From positions 434,001 to 498,000 of the forward strand of contig JAGMVK010000015.1 in the NCBI GenBank assembly GCA_020747065.1: a DNA stretch of 64,000 nucleotides. The letters run 5' to 3'. The stretch comes from Cadophora sp. MPI-SDFR-AT-0126. Its lineage: Eukaryota; Ascomycota; Leotiomycetes; Helotiales; Ploettnerulaceae. Of the stretch, positions 45,358-56,125 are shown in pieces. Position 1 is the first letter of the stretch; each line of letters starts with the position of its first letter. Position numbers and translations under genes: made by a program. The notes beneath the pieces are model-generated. The model worked only from the letters and a program-made list of their open reading frames with translations. It made no database searches and was not told where the DNA came from.

Positions 45358-46961
45358 ATGAAGTCAATTCAAACACTGGTTGCTCTTGGCGCATTGGCAT
45401 CTTCTGCCCTTGCAGCTCTACCTCTGGTCGAGTCTGTTAGTTTCCATAGCTTCAATTTACCGAATATTACTAAATTTTCTACAGAATAAGCTCCGCAGAG
45501 TCTTGCTTCGCTCGGAGCTTCTGAAGAAGTCCGAGACCTTGCTCTCGTTTGCGGATAACAACACTCGTCGAGCAGCAACATCAGGTCACAACAAGACAGT
45601 GGATTGGATTGTCGACACACTTTCCGCATACCCAGATTACTATGATGTTGAGGTCCAGCCCTTCACCATGCCCGGTGGAAGCGCCATCTTCACCGCCAAC
45701 GGACAATCACTTCTTGCGGATTACATGATCTACAGTCCTGAGGGGTCGGTCTCCGCACCATTGGTTCTTGTGAACAACATTGGATGTGACCCTGTGAGTA
45801 ATACAGTCTAAGACGCCTGACTTCTGCTAATGTTGTATCTAGGCGGACTTCCCTGCCGCAGTCGCAGGTGCAATTGCACTCATCAAGCGCGGAACCTGTA
45901 CTTTTGGCACAAAGGTAGCTCTTGCTGGGTCGGCTGGAGCAGTCGGCACGATTATCTACAACAATGTCGTCGGAAGACTTGCAGACCGTACTCTTGAGCC
46001 CCAAGAAACTCACCCAGAAGGGCCATTCCAGCCTGCAGCTGGTGTATCTGATACTGTGGGAGCCACACTACTGAGCTTGCTCGCTGCTGGGCCAGTTACT
46101 GCTTCTCTGTCGATTGACCTGTCTGATGTCACGAGCTACAATGTCATTGCGCAGACAAAGGGCGGCGATCAGAACAATGTTCTGCATGTCGGTGGTCACT
46201 CAGACTCCGTCATCGATGGTGTGTAGCCCCAAACTCCTCCTTTCAGACCTCCTCTAACAACATCTGTAGGCCCTGGTATCAATGACAATGGCTCGGGATC
46301 GATTGCACTCCTCGAAATTGCCATCCAACTCACTAAGTACAGCGTCAATAACGCCATCCGCTTCTCGTGGTGGTCTGGAGAGGAGCAAGGCGAGATCGGT
46401 TCATACTACTACGTTGATTCATTATCACCCGAAGAGCTCGGAGCGATTCGGTTATATTTGAACTTTGACATGATAGCCTCTCCGAATTACTACTATGCTA
46501 TATATGACGGGGACGGAAGTACCTTCGGTATCGCCGGTGCACCTGGTTCAGCCGAAGCCGAGAAGCTCTTCGAAGACTTCTTCCAGTATGAAGAAGGCTT
46601 GCCCTTCGCTTCCACGGCTTTTGACGGCCGTTCCGACTACGGTCCATTCCTTGAAGTGGGTGTTCCCTGCGGAGGACTCTTCACTGGAGCTGAGCAGCTT
46701 AAGACTGAAGAAGAAGCTGCCCTCTTTGGAGGAACTGCCGGTGTCGCGTATGATGTCAACTACCACAGCGCCAAGGATAACGTCAAGAATTTGAACGTTG
46801 GTGCCTTCCTGCATAATGCGAAGGCAATTGCTCACTCTATTGCTACGTATGGTATTTCTTGGGAGGGCAAATATGGCGTGCCTGCTAGAACGAAGAGGGA
46901 TATTGTTACTCGCAAGAAGCAGATAGTGTCGAGGAAGTCGAGAGACAGGTTCACTGTCTAA
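45358..46961 (+). CDS. Secreted M28 zinc aminopeptidase with PA domain, 484 aa
   Basis: Extracellular or vacuolar peptidase releasing N-terminal residues (M28 family, aminopeptidase Y-like). Exons 45358-45435, 45485-45793, 45843-46218 and 46270-46961 join in phase. The signal peptide is MKSIQTLVALGALASSALA. A protease-associated domain follows (NNIGCDPADFPAAVAGAIAL, IKRGTCTFGTKVALAGSAGA). The dinuclear zinc site is complete: His-Asp in HVGGHSDSV, Asp in GINDNGSGS, the Glu-Glu pair in WWSGEEQGEIGS, Asp in LNFDMIASPN and His in VNYHSAKDN. A basic C-terminal tail (TKRDIVTRKKQIVSRKSR) is unusual and may be processed. The first intron falls just after the signal peptide region. Confidence 0.95.
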
Positions 46962-47529
46962 GTTCTGACGCATTGGGCAGAAAATATGGGAAGATGAGTG
47001 GCCGGGAGTCTAATGTCAACGAATAATGTGCAGTACATATGAAAATTCATCATATCAAATCTACTGGACACACAAGACGAAATCCTAGAGCTTCAATGCG
47101 CTGGATTAAGTTCAGCACATTTATGCTATGAGGCCGAGTTGAGTTGAAGCTTCCGGCCGAGCTTATTCTTGTCATGAGCGAATAGCTTGGCCATCATGAA
47201 CGATGTTTATCGTCGTTGGAGAGGAAAGGAAAGACGAGTCAGCTGGCAGTACGTTGAGTCAATCCCATGGTTCTGGGACCTTGAAACCTTGGCTCACGTT
47301 GCCAAAATCCAGCCGACAGTGCGCTCGGCTTAGCTCCGTACCCAGAGTAACTATATCCATCCTTTTAAACAAATCTTGTGAGATGTCATCTTGGCCTGTT
47401 GACAATTTAACTGAGAAGAGACTCTGGTTGTCTGGGCAATGTGAAAGTGATCTCGCTTCGCAGCGTGCATCTACACCACAATCGGCGTGCAAACTCAAAC
47501 CATTAAAAAGCAAAAAGATTAAAAAAATT

Positions 47530-47642
47530 TGAACAGAAGGGGATTCGAACCCCTGCGGGCGAAGCCCATGAGAATTGTTTCAGCTTCTAGCTGACAAGAT
47601 TAGATCTTGAGTCACACGCCATAACCACTCGGCCATCTGTCC
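47530..47642 (-). tRNA. tRNA-Leu (anticodon CAA) with intron
   Basis: Read on the minus strand, a 7-bp acceptor stem (GGACAGA with TCTGTTC, one G-U) carries discriminator A. The D arm is GCCGAGTGGTTATGGC, the anticodon loop CTCAAGA has CAA at 47609-47607, the type II variable arm is GGGCTTCGCCC, and the T arm is AGGGG-TTCGAAT-CCCCT. The long variable arm and A73 mark leucine. An intron of about 30 bases follows the base after the anticodon and contains CTTG, complementary to CAAG, as in yeast tRNA-Leu(CAA). The anticodon stem has one U-U mismatch in this folding. Confidence 0.9.
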
Positions 47643-47848
47643 GAATCTGATTCGATGTTGAAGTTTTTTCTTATTTGATTACTCATAACTAACAGAGATT
47701 TGCGTCGGAGAATTTTTGAGATCTCCCGCTATTAGTCAGTACTCTCGAGCATATGCTGCACTTGAAAACCTTCAAGAGTAAAATAATTGTTGGATTTGAA
47801 CTTGGGGATGTTTTTGGGCCTCCGGATTTTGAAACTTGGTCAGCAGTC

Positions 47849-47908
47849 CTTTGTTTAGCGCTTCTTTGTTTAGCGCTTCTTTGTTTAGCGCTTCTTTGTT
47901 TAGCACTT
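47849..47908 (+). repeat. Four tandem copies of a 15-base unit
   Basis: CTTTGTTTAGCGCTT is repeated four times head to tail; the last copy has one change (GCACTT). It lies about 130 bases upstream of the NOB1 start codon, so it is in the promoter or leader. The unit length of 15 would keep frame, but no gene frame is supported there. Confidence 0.9.
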
Positions 47909-48035
47909 CTTTGAGTGTGGAGTTGAACTTCAGGGCGACTTCACCGCCCGGCGCTGGCAGAATCCAAAATATTTTCCATGAGAAGCCTCGAAATTACCCC
48001 GCCAAAGTTGTAACAACAATCATCTCACCGCGAAA

Positions 48036-49583
48036 ATGACGACCGAAACCTCCAAACCCATACACAGTCTAATACTCGACTCGGGCCCAATAATCAAGAA
48101 CGATCCTCACGTATCTACAATCCTAGGCCAAGCCGAAAACCTCTACACAATCCCCGCCGTTCTTGATGAAATTCGCGATGCAGTCACTCGCGCCCGACTC
48201 GAGAGCACTCTGCTCCCCTTCCTCAAACTACGATCACCGAGACCTGTGAGTGTGAAAGTCATTACGGATTTTGCACGCAAGACTGGCGATTTGGAGGTGT
48301 TGAGCAGACCGGATATACATCTGATGGCGCTAGCTTATGAGTTGGAGTGTGAGAGGAATAATGGCGACTGGAGGCTGCGCAGTGATCCGAATCAGAAGAA
48401 GATTAATGGCGAGCCGCCGAAACCTGCGGAGGAGAGCGAGAAGGACAATCTTAAGGAAGTGCCTGTGCAGTCAGTGGAAGCGCCTGCTCCTGTTCTAGAT
48501 ACAAGAGGCGCATGGGGAACGAGTGTGCCGAAGACTCTTGCCGAGGATGGCCAGCCGATAACGATAGACGAGGTTCTTAAGAAGACACACATATCTGCTC
48601 CAGAAGACCGGACTTTAGAAAGCATATCCGCAGCCGTTCCTTCATCGATAGAGGAGTCAGCGCCAATCCCACAATCAGATACGTCAGCCCGGGGGCCAGA
48701 TAACGTGCAAGTGTCGCCAGAAGTTCAAGAAACCCCAGTTGAGAGCACAGAAACTTCACAAGCAAATGCGTCAGAAGTTGGATCACCGAATATCGTACCT
48801 GAGTCAACTTCTCCAGACAAGCCTGTTGAAGTCAAAGATGTACCACAACAATCCGCCCCAAAGTTACAATCGCTAAGGTCAACATCTGAGTCAATTGCTT
48901 CTGAAAGCGTCGTTGAAGAAGTCGAAGAATCAGACTCGGAAGGTTCAGATGGCGAAGGCTGGATCACTCCCTCGAATCTCAAGAAACATATGGCAAAGTC
49001 CGAGAACAGCACCACCAACAAGAAAAGCGAAGCCGCCATAATGCAAGTAGCACTCATCACATCTGATTTCGCCATGCAGAACGTCCTTCTCCGAATGAAC
49101 CTCAACCTTCTGTCACCAACACTCCAAAGAATCAAACAATTGAAGACATGGGTGCTACGATGCCATGCATGTTTCGCGATTACCAAGGACATGGCCAAGC
49201 AGTTCTGTGGCCGATGCGGAAAGCCAACACTCTTGCGTACATCGTGCACTACGGATAAAGATGGCAAAGTCACGGTTCATCTGAAGAAGAACATGCAGTG
49301 GAACAAGCGAGGTGATGTTTACAGCATTCCAAAACCAGTTGCGGGTACTGCCAATGGGAAACTTGTTCAGGGTGGAGGCAAAGGTGGATGGGGTCAAGGC
49401 TTGATCTTGGCGGAGGATCAGAAAGAATACATTCAAGCTATGACTGGAGCTCGGAGGAAGAAGGAGAAGGATCTCATGGATGAAGACTTTCTCCCTGGAA
49501 TTTTGTCTGGCGACAGAGGTCGTGCAGGTGGCAGAACGAAGGTTGGAGCAGGCAGGAATGTCAATTCCAAGAAACGGCATTAG
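48036..49583 (+). CDS. NOB1: 20S pre-rRNA D-site endonuclease Nob1, 515 aa
   Basis: Cleaves 20S pre-rRNA at site D to make 18S rRNA in cytoplasmic pre-40S particles. Intronless. The N-terminal PIN domain shows the acidic catalytic residues in SLILDSGPII, the VLDEIRD motif, and RPDIHLMALAYELE. A long, acidic, Ser/Glu/Pro-rich linker (about residues 125-310) ends with EGWITPSNLKKH. The zinc ribbon follows: WVLRCHACFAI ... KQFCGRCGKPTLLRTSC. The C-terminal part carries the conserved VYSIPKP and GGGKGGWGQGLILAEDQ, then a basic end (GRNVNSKKRH). The length is normal for fungi, whose linker varies. NOP10, another ribosome-biogenesis gene, converges on it from the right. Confidence 0.96.
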   Translation: MTTETSKPIHSLILDSGPIIKNDPHVSTILGQAENLYTIPAVLDEIRDAVTRARLESTLLPFLKLRSPRPVSVKVITDFARKTGDLEVLSRPDIHLMALAYELECERNNGDWRLRSDPNQKKINGEPPKPAEESEKDNLKEVPVQSVEAPAPVLDTRGAWGTSVPKTLAEDGQPITIDEVLKKTHISAPEDRTLESISAAVPSSIEESAPIPQSDTSARGPDNVQVSPEVQETPVESTETSQANASEVGSPNIVPESTSPDKPVEVKDVPQQSAPKLQSLRSTSESIASESVVEEVEESDSEGSDGEGWITPSNLKKHMAKSENSTTNKKSEAAIMQVALITSDFAMQNVLLRMNLNLLSPTLQRIKQLKTWVLRCHACFAITKDMAKQFCGRCGKPTLLRTSCTTDKDGKVTVHLKKNMQWNKRGDVYSIPKPVAGTANGKLVQGGGKGGWGQGLILAEDQKEYIQAMTGARRKKEKDLMDEDFLPGILSGDRGRAGGRTKVGAGRNVNSKKRH

Positions 49584-49835
49584 ACTTTGGACTTTGGATT
49601 TGGCGTGCAAAAACTAGGTGGAAGGAGTTATGGCGTTTGGATGCTAAACATAGACGGACTCGCATAGCAACTATCCATTCTGATTTTTCTACAACGCGCA
49701 CGTAGAACGCCAATGGCCACGAACAAATATTTTCCACTAGAACTCCTTGTATGCGCCTGCAATGCCTCCTCAAATTCCATCTCCCATTGTGACCCGAGCT
49801 TCCAACTTCCCCTCACCGCCGATTACCCATCTGAA

Positions 49836-50115
49836 TTACTGGCCCAAGACCTTGAGGTCCTCTGTCAAATAGTCAGCACAATGCAATTCACTAATCCTCA
49901 TGGCATAAGTCTGCCATGTCGCATCCAGAGGAAAACTCACTCTGTTGCGTTAAAAGCAGTCCATATCTCTTCTTCAGCGTAACCCGATGTCTGGAGTACT
50001 TGTCATCTGGTGAGAAGCGTGCAGGATGTGCCGACTTGGTGACCTCGCCCGAAACGACCTTCTTGAGGGTATAGACACGCTTGCCGGTGCTGTCGATGGT
50101 GTACATGAGATGCAT
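49836..50115 (-). CDS. NOP10: H/ACA snoRNP subunit Nop10, 66 aa
   Basis: A small core protein of H/ACA ribonucleoproteins, needed for rRNA pseudouridylation and telomerase RNP assembly in the nucleolus. Exon 1 (50115-49941) begins [19 protein letters not shown] and runs through [20 protein letters not shown] and [13 protein letters not shown], which match Nop10 almost throughout. A GTGAGT intron (49940-49862, branch GCTGAC, acceptor TTTGACAG) leads to a 26-base last exon encoding KDLKVLGQ. The resulting 66 residues are the usual size. Without the intron, the frame would run on into an unrelated tail. It is divergent from the gene at 50529. Confidence 0.95.
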
Positions 50116-50528
50116 GATTGCGGTTTCGTGGGATTGGAAATTTGTTCTGTAGGTTGGAAAGGGTTTTGATTTGGCAGAGTAGATCGTTCGGCCGGGCTGG
50201 ACGTAGGCGGAATGAGTGGCCGCGTACCGTGTAGAATCCTGTATCGATATTGAGATGCGTGATGCGAAATTCGTTGGAGTCGTGATAAATTTTTGGAGTT
50301 TGTGATAGGCAGGGATTGGATCTGGCTAGATCATTTTGGGTCTGGCGTCGGTCGGCTGTTAGCGCATCTTTCGAGCGTTGAAGGGCGTACCGCATCGTGA
50401 TCATGTTCGATGCTGGCTGACAACTCCACTTCCAACTTCTATAAAAGTCTAATTTCTATCACTTTCTATATATAGGTCGGCAGTTCTGCATCTTGTTTTG
50501 CTTGCTAGTTTTGCACCTTGTGTTTCTA

Positions 50529-51338
50529 ATGTCTAACTTTATTTATAATGATGTTTCCCTCGATTCTGTTCTCGACTTCCAGAAGGCGAATATGTCCACT
50601 GAACCTTCTATGAAGATGATATTTCACGTCGAGGAAACAGCTATCCAGGAGTCTTACTTTCTCAATCTCCCTCGCGAGATCAGAGACGCCATTTACGGTA
50701 TTATGTTCGTCGTCGATGGGCCACTTTATCCGAACAAAGAACGATCCGGGGTGTTAGACTTCATGTCACTGCTTCGAACGAACCGCCAGATCTACGCTGA
50801 GGCTGTAGAAATTCTCTACGGACGGAACACTTTCCAAATCCGAGGGACTCCAGGCTGGAGAGCACCCGAATTCCTCAATCTCCTCAGCAGCCAACGAAGA
50901 GATGGTTTCCAGCGACCTTCCCAATGGGCTGTTGACATGAGTAAGCTCTGCCTCGCACGCCACTATCTCAAGCGGCTGTACATCCCATCATTCAACATCA
51001 ACCTCGACTGCCTAAAGCATCTCATTTCACTGCTCAAGTACTTCCCGAATCTAGAATTTTTGCGAGTCGTCTACACCGGGTCCTTCGGAGTTAAGGACAT
51101 GGATGTTGTCAATATCTTTCGACTGCTTCGGGATCGCAGACCTTTGGTCCAGGGTGCCTTGTGCAAGCGAATTCGGTATTCCCAGGCTGAAGATATTTCG
51201 TGGATGCTTTTGGAGAAGCCGTATAGGACTTGGTCAAGCGTTCCTACAGAGGAGAAGATGCCACACATGTGGAGGAGCCAGGAAGGCGTTTTGAGAGAAG
51301 CTATGGTCGTTTCCGCACCACAAAACATACCAGAATGA
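50529..51338 (+). CDS. F-box-like/2EXR-type fungal protein, 269 aa
   Basis: An uninterrupted frame; the ATG at 50529 is the first in frame. Near residue 43 is SYFLNLPREIRDAIYGIMF, the LPxEIRxxIY signature of the large fungal F-box-like/2EXR families. LLRTNRQIYAEAVEILYGRNTF follows, typical of their second block. The rest is a helical, leucine-rich region (HYLKRLYIPSFNINLDCLKH, YFPNLEFLRVVYTG). Members may be substrate adaptors, but no binding partner is evident. Copies are numerous in ascomycetes. Confidence 0.8.
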   Translation: MSNFIYNDVSLDSVLDFQKANMSTEPSMKMIFHVEETAIQESYFLNLPREIRDAIYGIMFVVDGPLYPNKERSGVLDFMSLLRTNRQIYAEAVEILYGRNTFQIRGTPGWRAPEFLNLLSSQRRDGFQRPSQWAVDMSKLCLARHYLKRLYIPSFNINLDCLKHLISLLKYFPNLEFLRVVYTGSFGVKDMDVVNIFRLLRDRRPLVQGALCKRIRYSQAEDISWMLLEKPYRTWSSVPTEEKMPHMWRSQEGVLREAMVVSAPQNIPE

Positions 51339-51565
51339 CGAGCCACTCTTCGGAATTACTCAAGTTATGGAAAATTTTCCAGACATATCACAGCTTCAAG
51401 TCATTCCTCTTAAAGTCAAGATTGCCTCGATGACGATTTATCTTCTTGTCCAACAAATTCATTTCTCGATTCATTTCCACCATCTGACACCTGCGGAGTG
51501 CCTTCCAGCGGCACCCGCATACATGTTCAACCAGAGCTACAAAACTACCTCCCTACCCTTTCTCT

Positions 51566-53198
51566 TCAAGAACTTGCTCCTGCAACTTGAGCAACTGTAC
51601 TCTCATCACCAGAATCCTTGGCAAATGCCCCAATGCCAGCAATAATATCCTTGATCTTGTCATAGGCTTCGTCAGGCGTTGGCTCTTTCGGTATCACTCG
51701 ACGATTGTATCTTCCACCAGGCCGGTGATCAATCACAATCTCGCGTTCGGGAGAGTAATCTCGGTGTCCACGATAGGCCGGGACCCTTCTTCTCTCTGGC
51801 ATCCCCCGACCATATCCCTTTCTGAATGGATCGCTAGTGGCAGTTGGCCAGATCATACCCTCCGCACTAGAACTCTCGGCTTTCAGGACCACTATCCAGT
51901 CCTGGACCTCTGGCTGGCCTTTGAACCACGACAACCAACCTCCTGATTGCTTTGGTACGAGAGGCGAAGTTGGTATCGCATCGATCAATTTCCAGGTGCG
52001 GATAAACTTGGCTGCCCTAGAATTTCTGTCACGCTCCAGGATAAGGAATTCGATTTCTCGGTAGACTCCTTCTGGTAGATTGTTGATTATCTTTCTGAAA
52101 GCTTCCGAGCCCTCCCCTGTTTTGGAATCCTCATATTTGTTCCTCAATTCCTCTTGAGAGCATGGTGTTGGGTCTGCATTGTAGTTGTCATCGAGGAAAT
52201 TTTCATGAACCTTCAGGCCGAGGAAACTGAAGTTGCGTTGCGCTCTGCGCACATAACCGTTTACCTTTCGAACCAACCAAGTCTCATAGATCTCTTTGGC
52301 CTCGATGTAACGGCTGCAGTGGATTGTCAGTGAAAGTTCCCGGCATTTGTTCAATCTACCTACTCAGATGCCACTGAGCTCACTGAATTGATGCTCCGAG
52401 CGTCGGCATCTACCTCTCGTCGCCGAGGAATCACGTAGAGATCTTCACTGTTCCTCCTAGGCTGTATATCTGTCAAATCCTCACCTGCCTTCCACTTCGC
52501 AGCCAACGACTTGAGTTCTGGCCCACGCCACTGCAACTCGCTGAGCAGCTGAGGTAGCTCTTTATCGATTGTATTGAGCGCGGTCTTCTGCTCATCTGTC
52601 AAAATCTCACTGATTCTATCAGCACCATCACTTCCGATCAGGACAGAGATACTCACTCTCCTCCCATCTTCTTCAGCGCCAAAACCCGAATCGCTTTTGC
52701 CAGACAGAAAACGTGTCCCTTCTGCCTATCTAAATTCCACATGAAAATTTCCGCCTGCCTGTACCCGCCAAACACGTTGTTGAACGCGAGAACCCCAGCA
52801 TGGTGGTGTACAATCCGTGCAGCATCAATTCCACTTCCCATATCGGGACTTTCATACTCATCACCATGTTTCTTCTCCGCCTCGTACCCTTCCTCCAACG
52901 CCTTCTGCACTTTTTCGAAGACAGCTCTGAGGGTTTCGACCAGCGGCTTGGTGAGGGTCTCATCGAAGTTGATATTCGATCCGAATTTTTCGATTGTTTG
53001 GGAGAGAGCTTGAAGATTTGCAGAGATCAGACCGATTGCTGTAGACATACTCAACGTTAGGAGCAGGTTGGAGTTATAGCTAGCAGAGAATTTGAGAAGG
53101 TTGATAGAGAGTTCCTCGCCGAGTTTGGCGGTGGAGAGAATGGTCTCCATCTGTGTTTGGGTTTCGTCTGCCATCTTATCGGCCATCTTGTCCGTCAT
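51566..53198 (-). CDS. Conserved-looking helical protein of unknown function, 511 aa
   Basis: Exons 53198-52657, 52609-52364 and 52313-51566 join in phase with GTGAGT and GTAGGT donors and a CTGCAG acceptor. I do not recognise the family. The first 180 residues are helical with a hydrophobic face (SNLLLTLSMSTAIGLISANL, TLRAVFEKVQKALEEGYEAE) and end with RQAEIFMWNLDRQKGHVFCL. The middle is acidic and charged (TDEQKTALNTIDKELPQLLS, NSEDLYVIPRRREVD). The C-terminal part has a globular block (RYIEAKEIYETWLVRKVNGY, AKFIRTWKLIDAIP, GGWLSWFKGQPEVQDWIVVL) and a basic region with RGHRDYSPEREIVIDHRPGG. No signal peptide or catalytic motif is seen. Confidence 0.75.
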
Positions 53199-53983
53199 GT
53201 TCACCTGTTTCACTATTGACTTGACTACACACTGTACCACTTCGTCTTTCCGTTTCTTCTTCTCGTAATCAGATTCTTTTCTTGCAATACACAGAGAAAC
53301 AGACTTCAGAATCGATCAGCTTCAGAGCAAGAACAGAGCATGATGCAGTCCAGCGGACGAGCTCTTACAACAACTGTATTACTCCGTTCTCCATTTAGGC
53401 TACCATTAGCCCCGCGCTGCACTCTTCACGCACAGCTTCCTCAGCTCCGAAGCCTTGCATGAGGACGCGTGTGAACGTGACCTCGGAGGGTGTGCGAAAG
53501 TTCAGCCCTATTTATTTTGGTGCAGTTAGAGATACTAGTTTAAGATGGGAATCTTTAATAAGAGTGCTATTATAATATAAGAATTAAATACCTAATCCTG
53601 GCCCTGGTTCGTGATCGATCTTGATATCTTAGATTTATTAGAGGTATACAATTCTACAGATGTCTATCGTCTATGATCCAAATACTGTAGCAAAAGGAAG
53701 TAAATATTCGCTTTCCACCGAGCGACAGCAAGGGAAAGAGACAAAAGCCGCTATACGTCTTTGAGATACTTTCGTAACAGGTTTGGTAACTGCTCTAGTT
53801 GCTCGAAGTATGCGGCCACCAAAAAGTCAAATATTTCCATGTCGCAAGTCGACCATAGAACATCGAGTCAAGACATCGTTCCTGAAGGCGAAGCCTCTAT
53901 AACCTCACCTCTATAACCTTAATACCTCATATCGAGCGCATTCCTTCCCAGCTCGAGAAAGTAACAGAAAACAAAGCCACTTT
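53199..53983. other. Intergenic, no gene supported
   Basis: No frame of note. The part near 53540-53640 is AT-rich. Confidence 0.5.
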
Positions 53984-55180
53984 TCAAGGCGCCGGATCAA
54001 GATGTCCTGGCGCAGCCAACGCAATCTCCGGACACCATTGGGCGATCTGTTTCAGCCGGAGCGGCGCGTTGAGATGTACTTTATGGTAACCTAGAGGTTC
54101 GGGTACCATACTTATGTGCCACTTTGCCAGACATCAGCCTTGTTTCTTTTTGCAGAGTAGAGAGAGTGGGGTTCCAGAAGCGGTTGGGGATACACACGTC
54201 TTTCTGGCACGCAAATCCCAGGGCTTCCTGGTAGTCTGGTAATTTCGCTCCTCTCGCTGCCATCTGATAATATCGTAAGCACTTCGTTATCCGGTGCTCT
54301 AGAGCAAAGCGAAGCCTCTCAAAATCACGGACGAAAACAACGCACTCACCTTACGCGAGAACCACATATCCTCTCCGCCAATCCTGCCCTTCTTTTTCGA
54401 ATCCTCCTCCAAACTGTTGCCCTCGTTCAAGATATCGAGGATCATCGTCCTGTTGCGCAGACTCAGGCCCCCGTTGAAGAGGATAGGTGCCGGCTGGTTG
54501 AAAGGCGAGACGGGCGCGCCGACGTAGTCGTACTTGAGCCAGTCCTCGATTCGGCGGTAGGAGTTGCCGCAGATCATGGAATCGGCTAGGGAGGACGTCA
54601 GTCACTACTCCTACAACTCCTGCTTTATTACATGGGCGGCGGAAGACAAACCCTGGAAGAGCAGCACATGCTGTGCAGGCGCCATTTGTTCCCACAACCA
54701 CCGCCGCGACAGAAACAAGTTCACCGCATCACGCTGCGTAAGGTCGACGTCCGCTGGCAGGATACGCACATCAATAGCCCGATTGCCCACAGCCCGCTGC
54801 CAAATCGCCGACTGGTTGACCGCTGTCTCGGGCGAGAAGTGCAGGTCGGAAGTCTCTTGAGACGTGTAGAAGACAATCGGCCAGTCGGGACCGAGGACGG
54901 AATGGTAGTGGAGTATGAGCGGGACCAGCTTCTTCGTGTATTTCGTATCTATTATCAGGGCAACATTGCTCCCAACCTTCCCGTGCGCAAAGCTGTTTTG
55001 CGCTGTATCGAAGAGATTTTTGGTTTTCTGGGGTTGGACGAATTAGTGCTGTTTTTGAGGTCTGAGGACGCGCTTCCTTACAACGACGAGGTCTTCATGG
55101 GTAGTCAAAAAAATCAACATCAGCAACCCGATAGTCGTAAGGGCAATGACGAGGCCATGTTTGAACAGCTGGAATTCCAT
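53984..55180 (-). CDS. DUF5672 family type II membrane protein (putative glycosyltransferase), 301 aa
   Basis: Five exons join in phase: 55180-55082, 55027-54652, 54585-54350, 54263-54196 and 54110-53984. Exon 1 holds a membrane anchor (HGLVIALTTIGLLMLIFLTT). Family motifs follow: NVALIIDTKYTKKLVPLILH, VLGPDWPIVFYTS, RRWLWEQMAPAQHVLLFQ, ADSMICGNSYRRIEDWLKYD, YVGAPVSPF, NGGLSLRNRTMILDIL, GEDMWFSRK and, in the last exon, EPLGYHKVHLN. The DSMIC motif and NGGLSLR block are hallmarks of DUF5672. The fold is glycosyltransferase-like, but substrates are unknown. Donors include GTTTGT and GTGTAT, and the join after GACGT in exon 4 is the least certain. Confidence 0.88.
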
Positions 55181-56125
55181 TGAAGTCGCGAAGCGGTTCC
55201 ATCCACATGGCCTGGGAAAAGGGGTCCAGGTCTGAGTCGCTGGGCATCGTGGGGGTTTTGTACGGAAGGGTTCGAAGATCACCACAGTGCGCACTACCAG
55301 CTACTAACCAGCTGGACACCACACTATTGCTCCTAGCAGGATGGGACATTGACGGTCCAGCTATCAAGTTGATTTACTACTGTACTTTTGTACCTTAGTT
55401 CGCGCCCTAGACCATGTTGGATCTTGCCCGAGACCGTTAGACTACATGACAAAATGCGGGCGGGCATTACCTAGAATGAATTAGCCCCGCTATATATATA
55501 TCTGTAGCCCTTATTTGCATGGGTGCAACCAGAGATAACCTTATCGGAATGGGGATGGAGATTTCTGATAAGAGAGATGTCGTGACGCGAGACTCAGTCA
55601 GTATGGAGAGGAAACCAGACAGCAATAGATATTAGGGCATTCACATGGCGCGTTTCACAGATCCATGCCTCCCATCAGAAAAGCATGTATTTCATATTTC
55701 AACGGAAGTGTCAGGAATAAGTCGGTTCCCGCCACGCATAATTCTTACGCTCTATATCTGTGGTATCCCTTCTTCTATCTTAATTTGTTAGATACCGACT
55801 GCATGGGCGCTCTAGCTGACGTCTTCGGCAATACACCAATGTCCGTATTGAACATTGTTGGCACATGTATCCTATCTCCGCGTCGGTCATACAATCTTGG
55901 GTCGAGGGGCAGAATGATGAACTGATCAGCTGAAGAAGGTTGATGGCGTCCCTGACGAGGAGGCCGAGCCTCAAGGTCTCGACTCTGGCGCCGAGGCACC
56001 GTCTTTTGAGTTAGGAACTTAATTTCATGCTCCCGGCCCAAGTGATTGGCACCGGGACATCTTCAAACAAAGACAATTTTCATATTCTTGCGTTACCGGC
56101 CCTGCATTTATGTTGGGTCTTGCTC
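55181..56125. other. Intergenic, no gene supported
   Basis: Short frames only. A (TA)n patch lies near 55491-55500. Confidence 0.5.
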
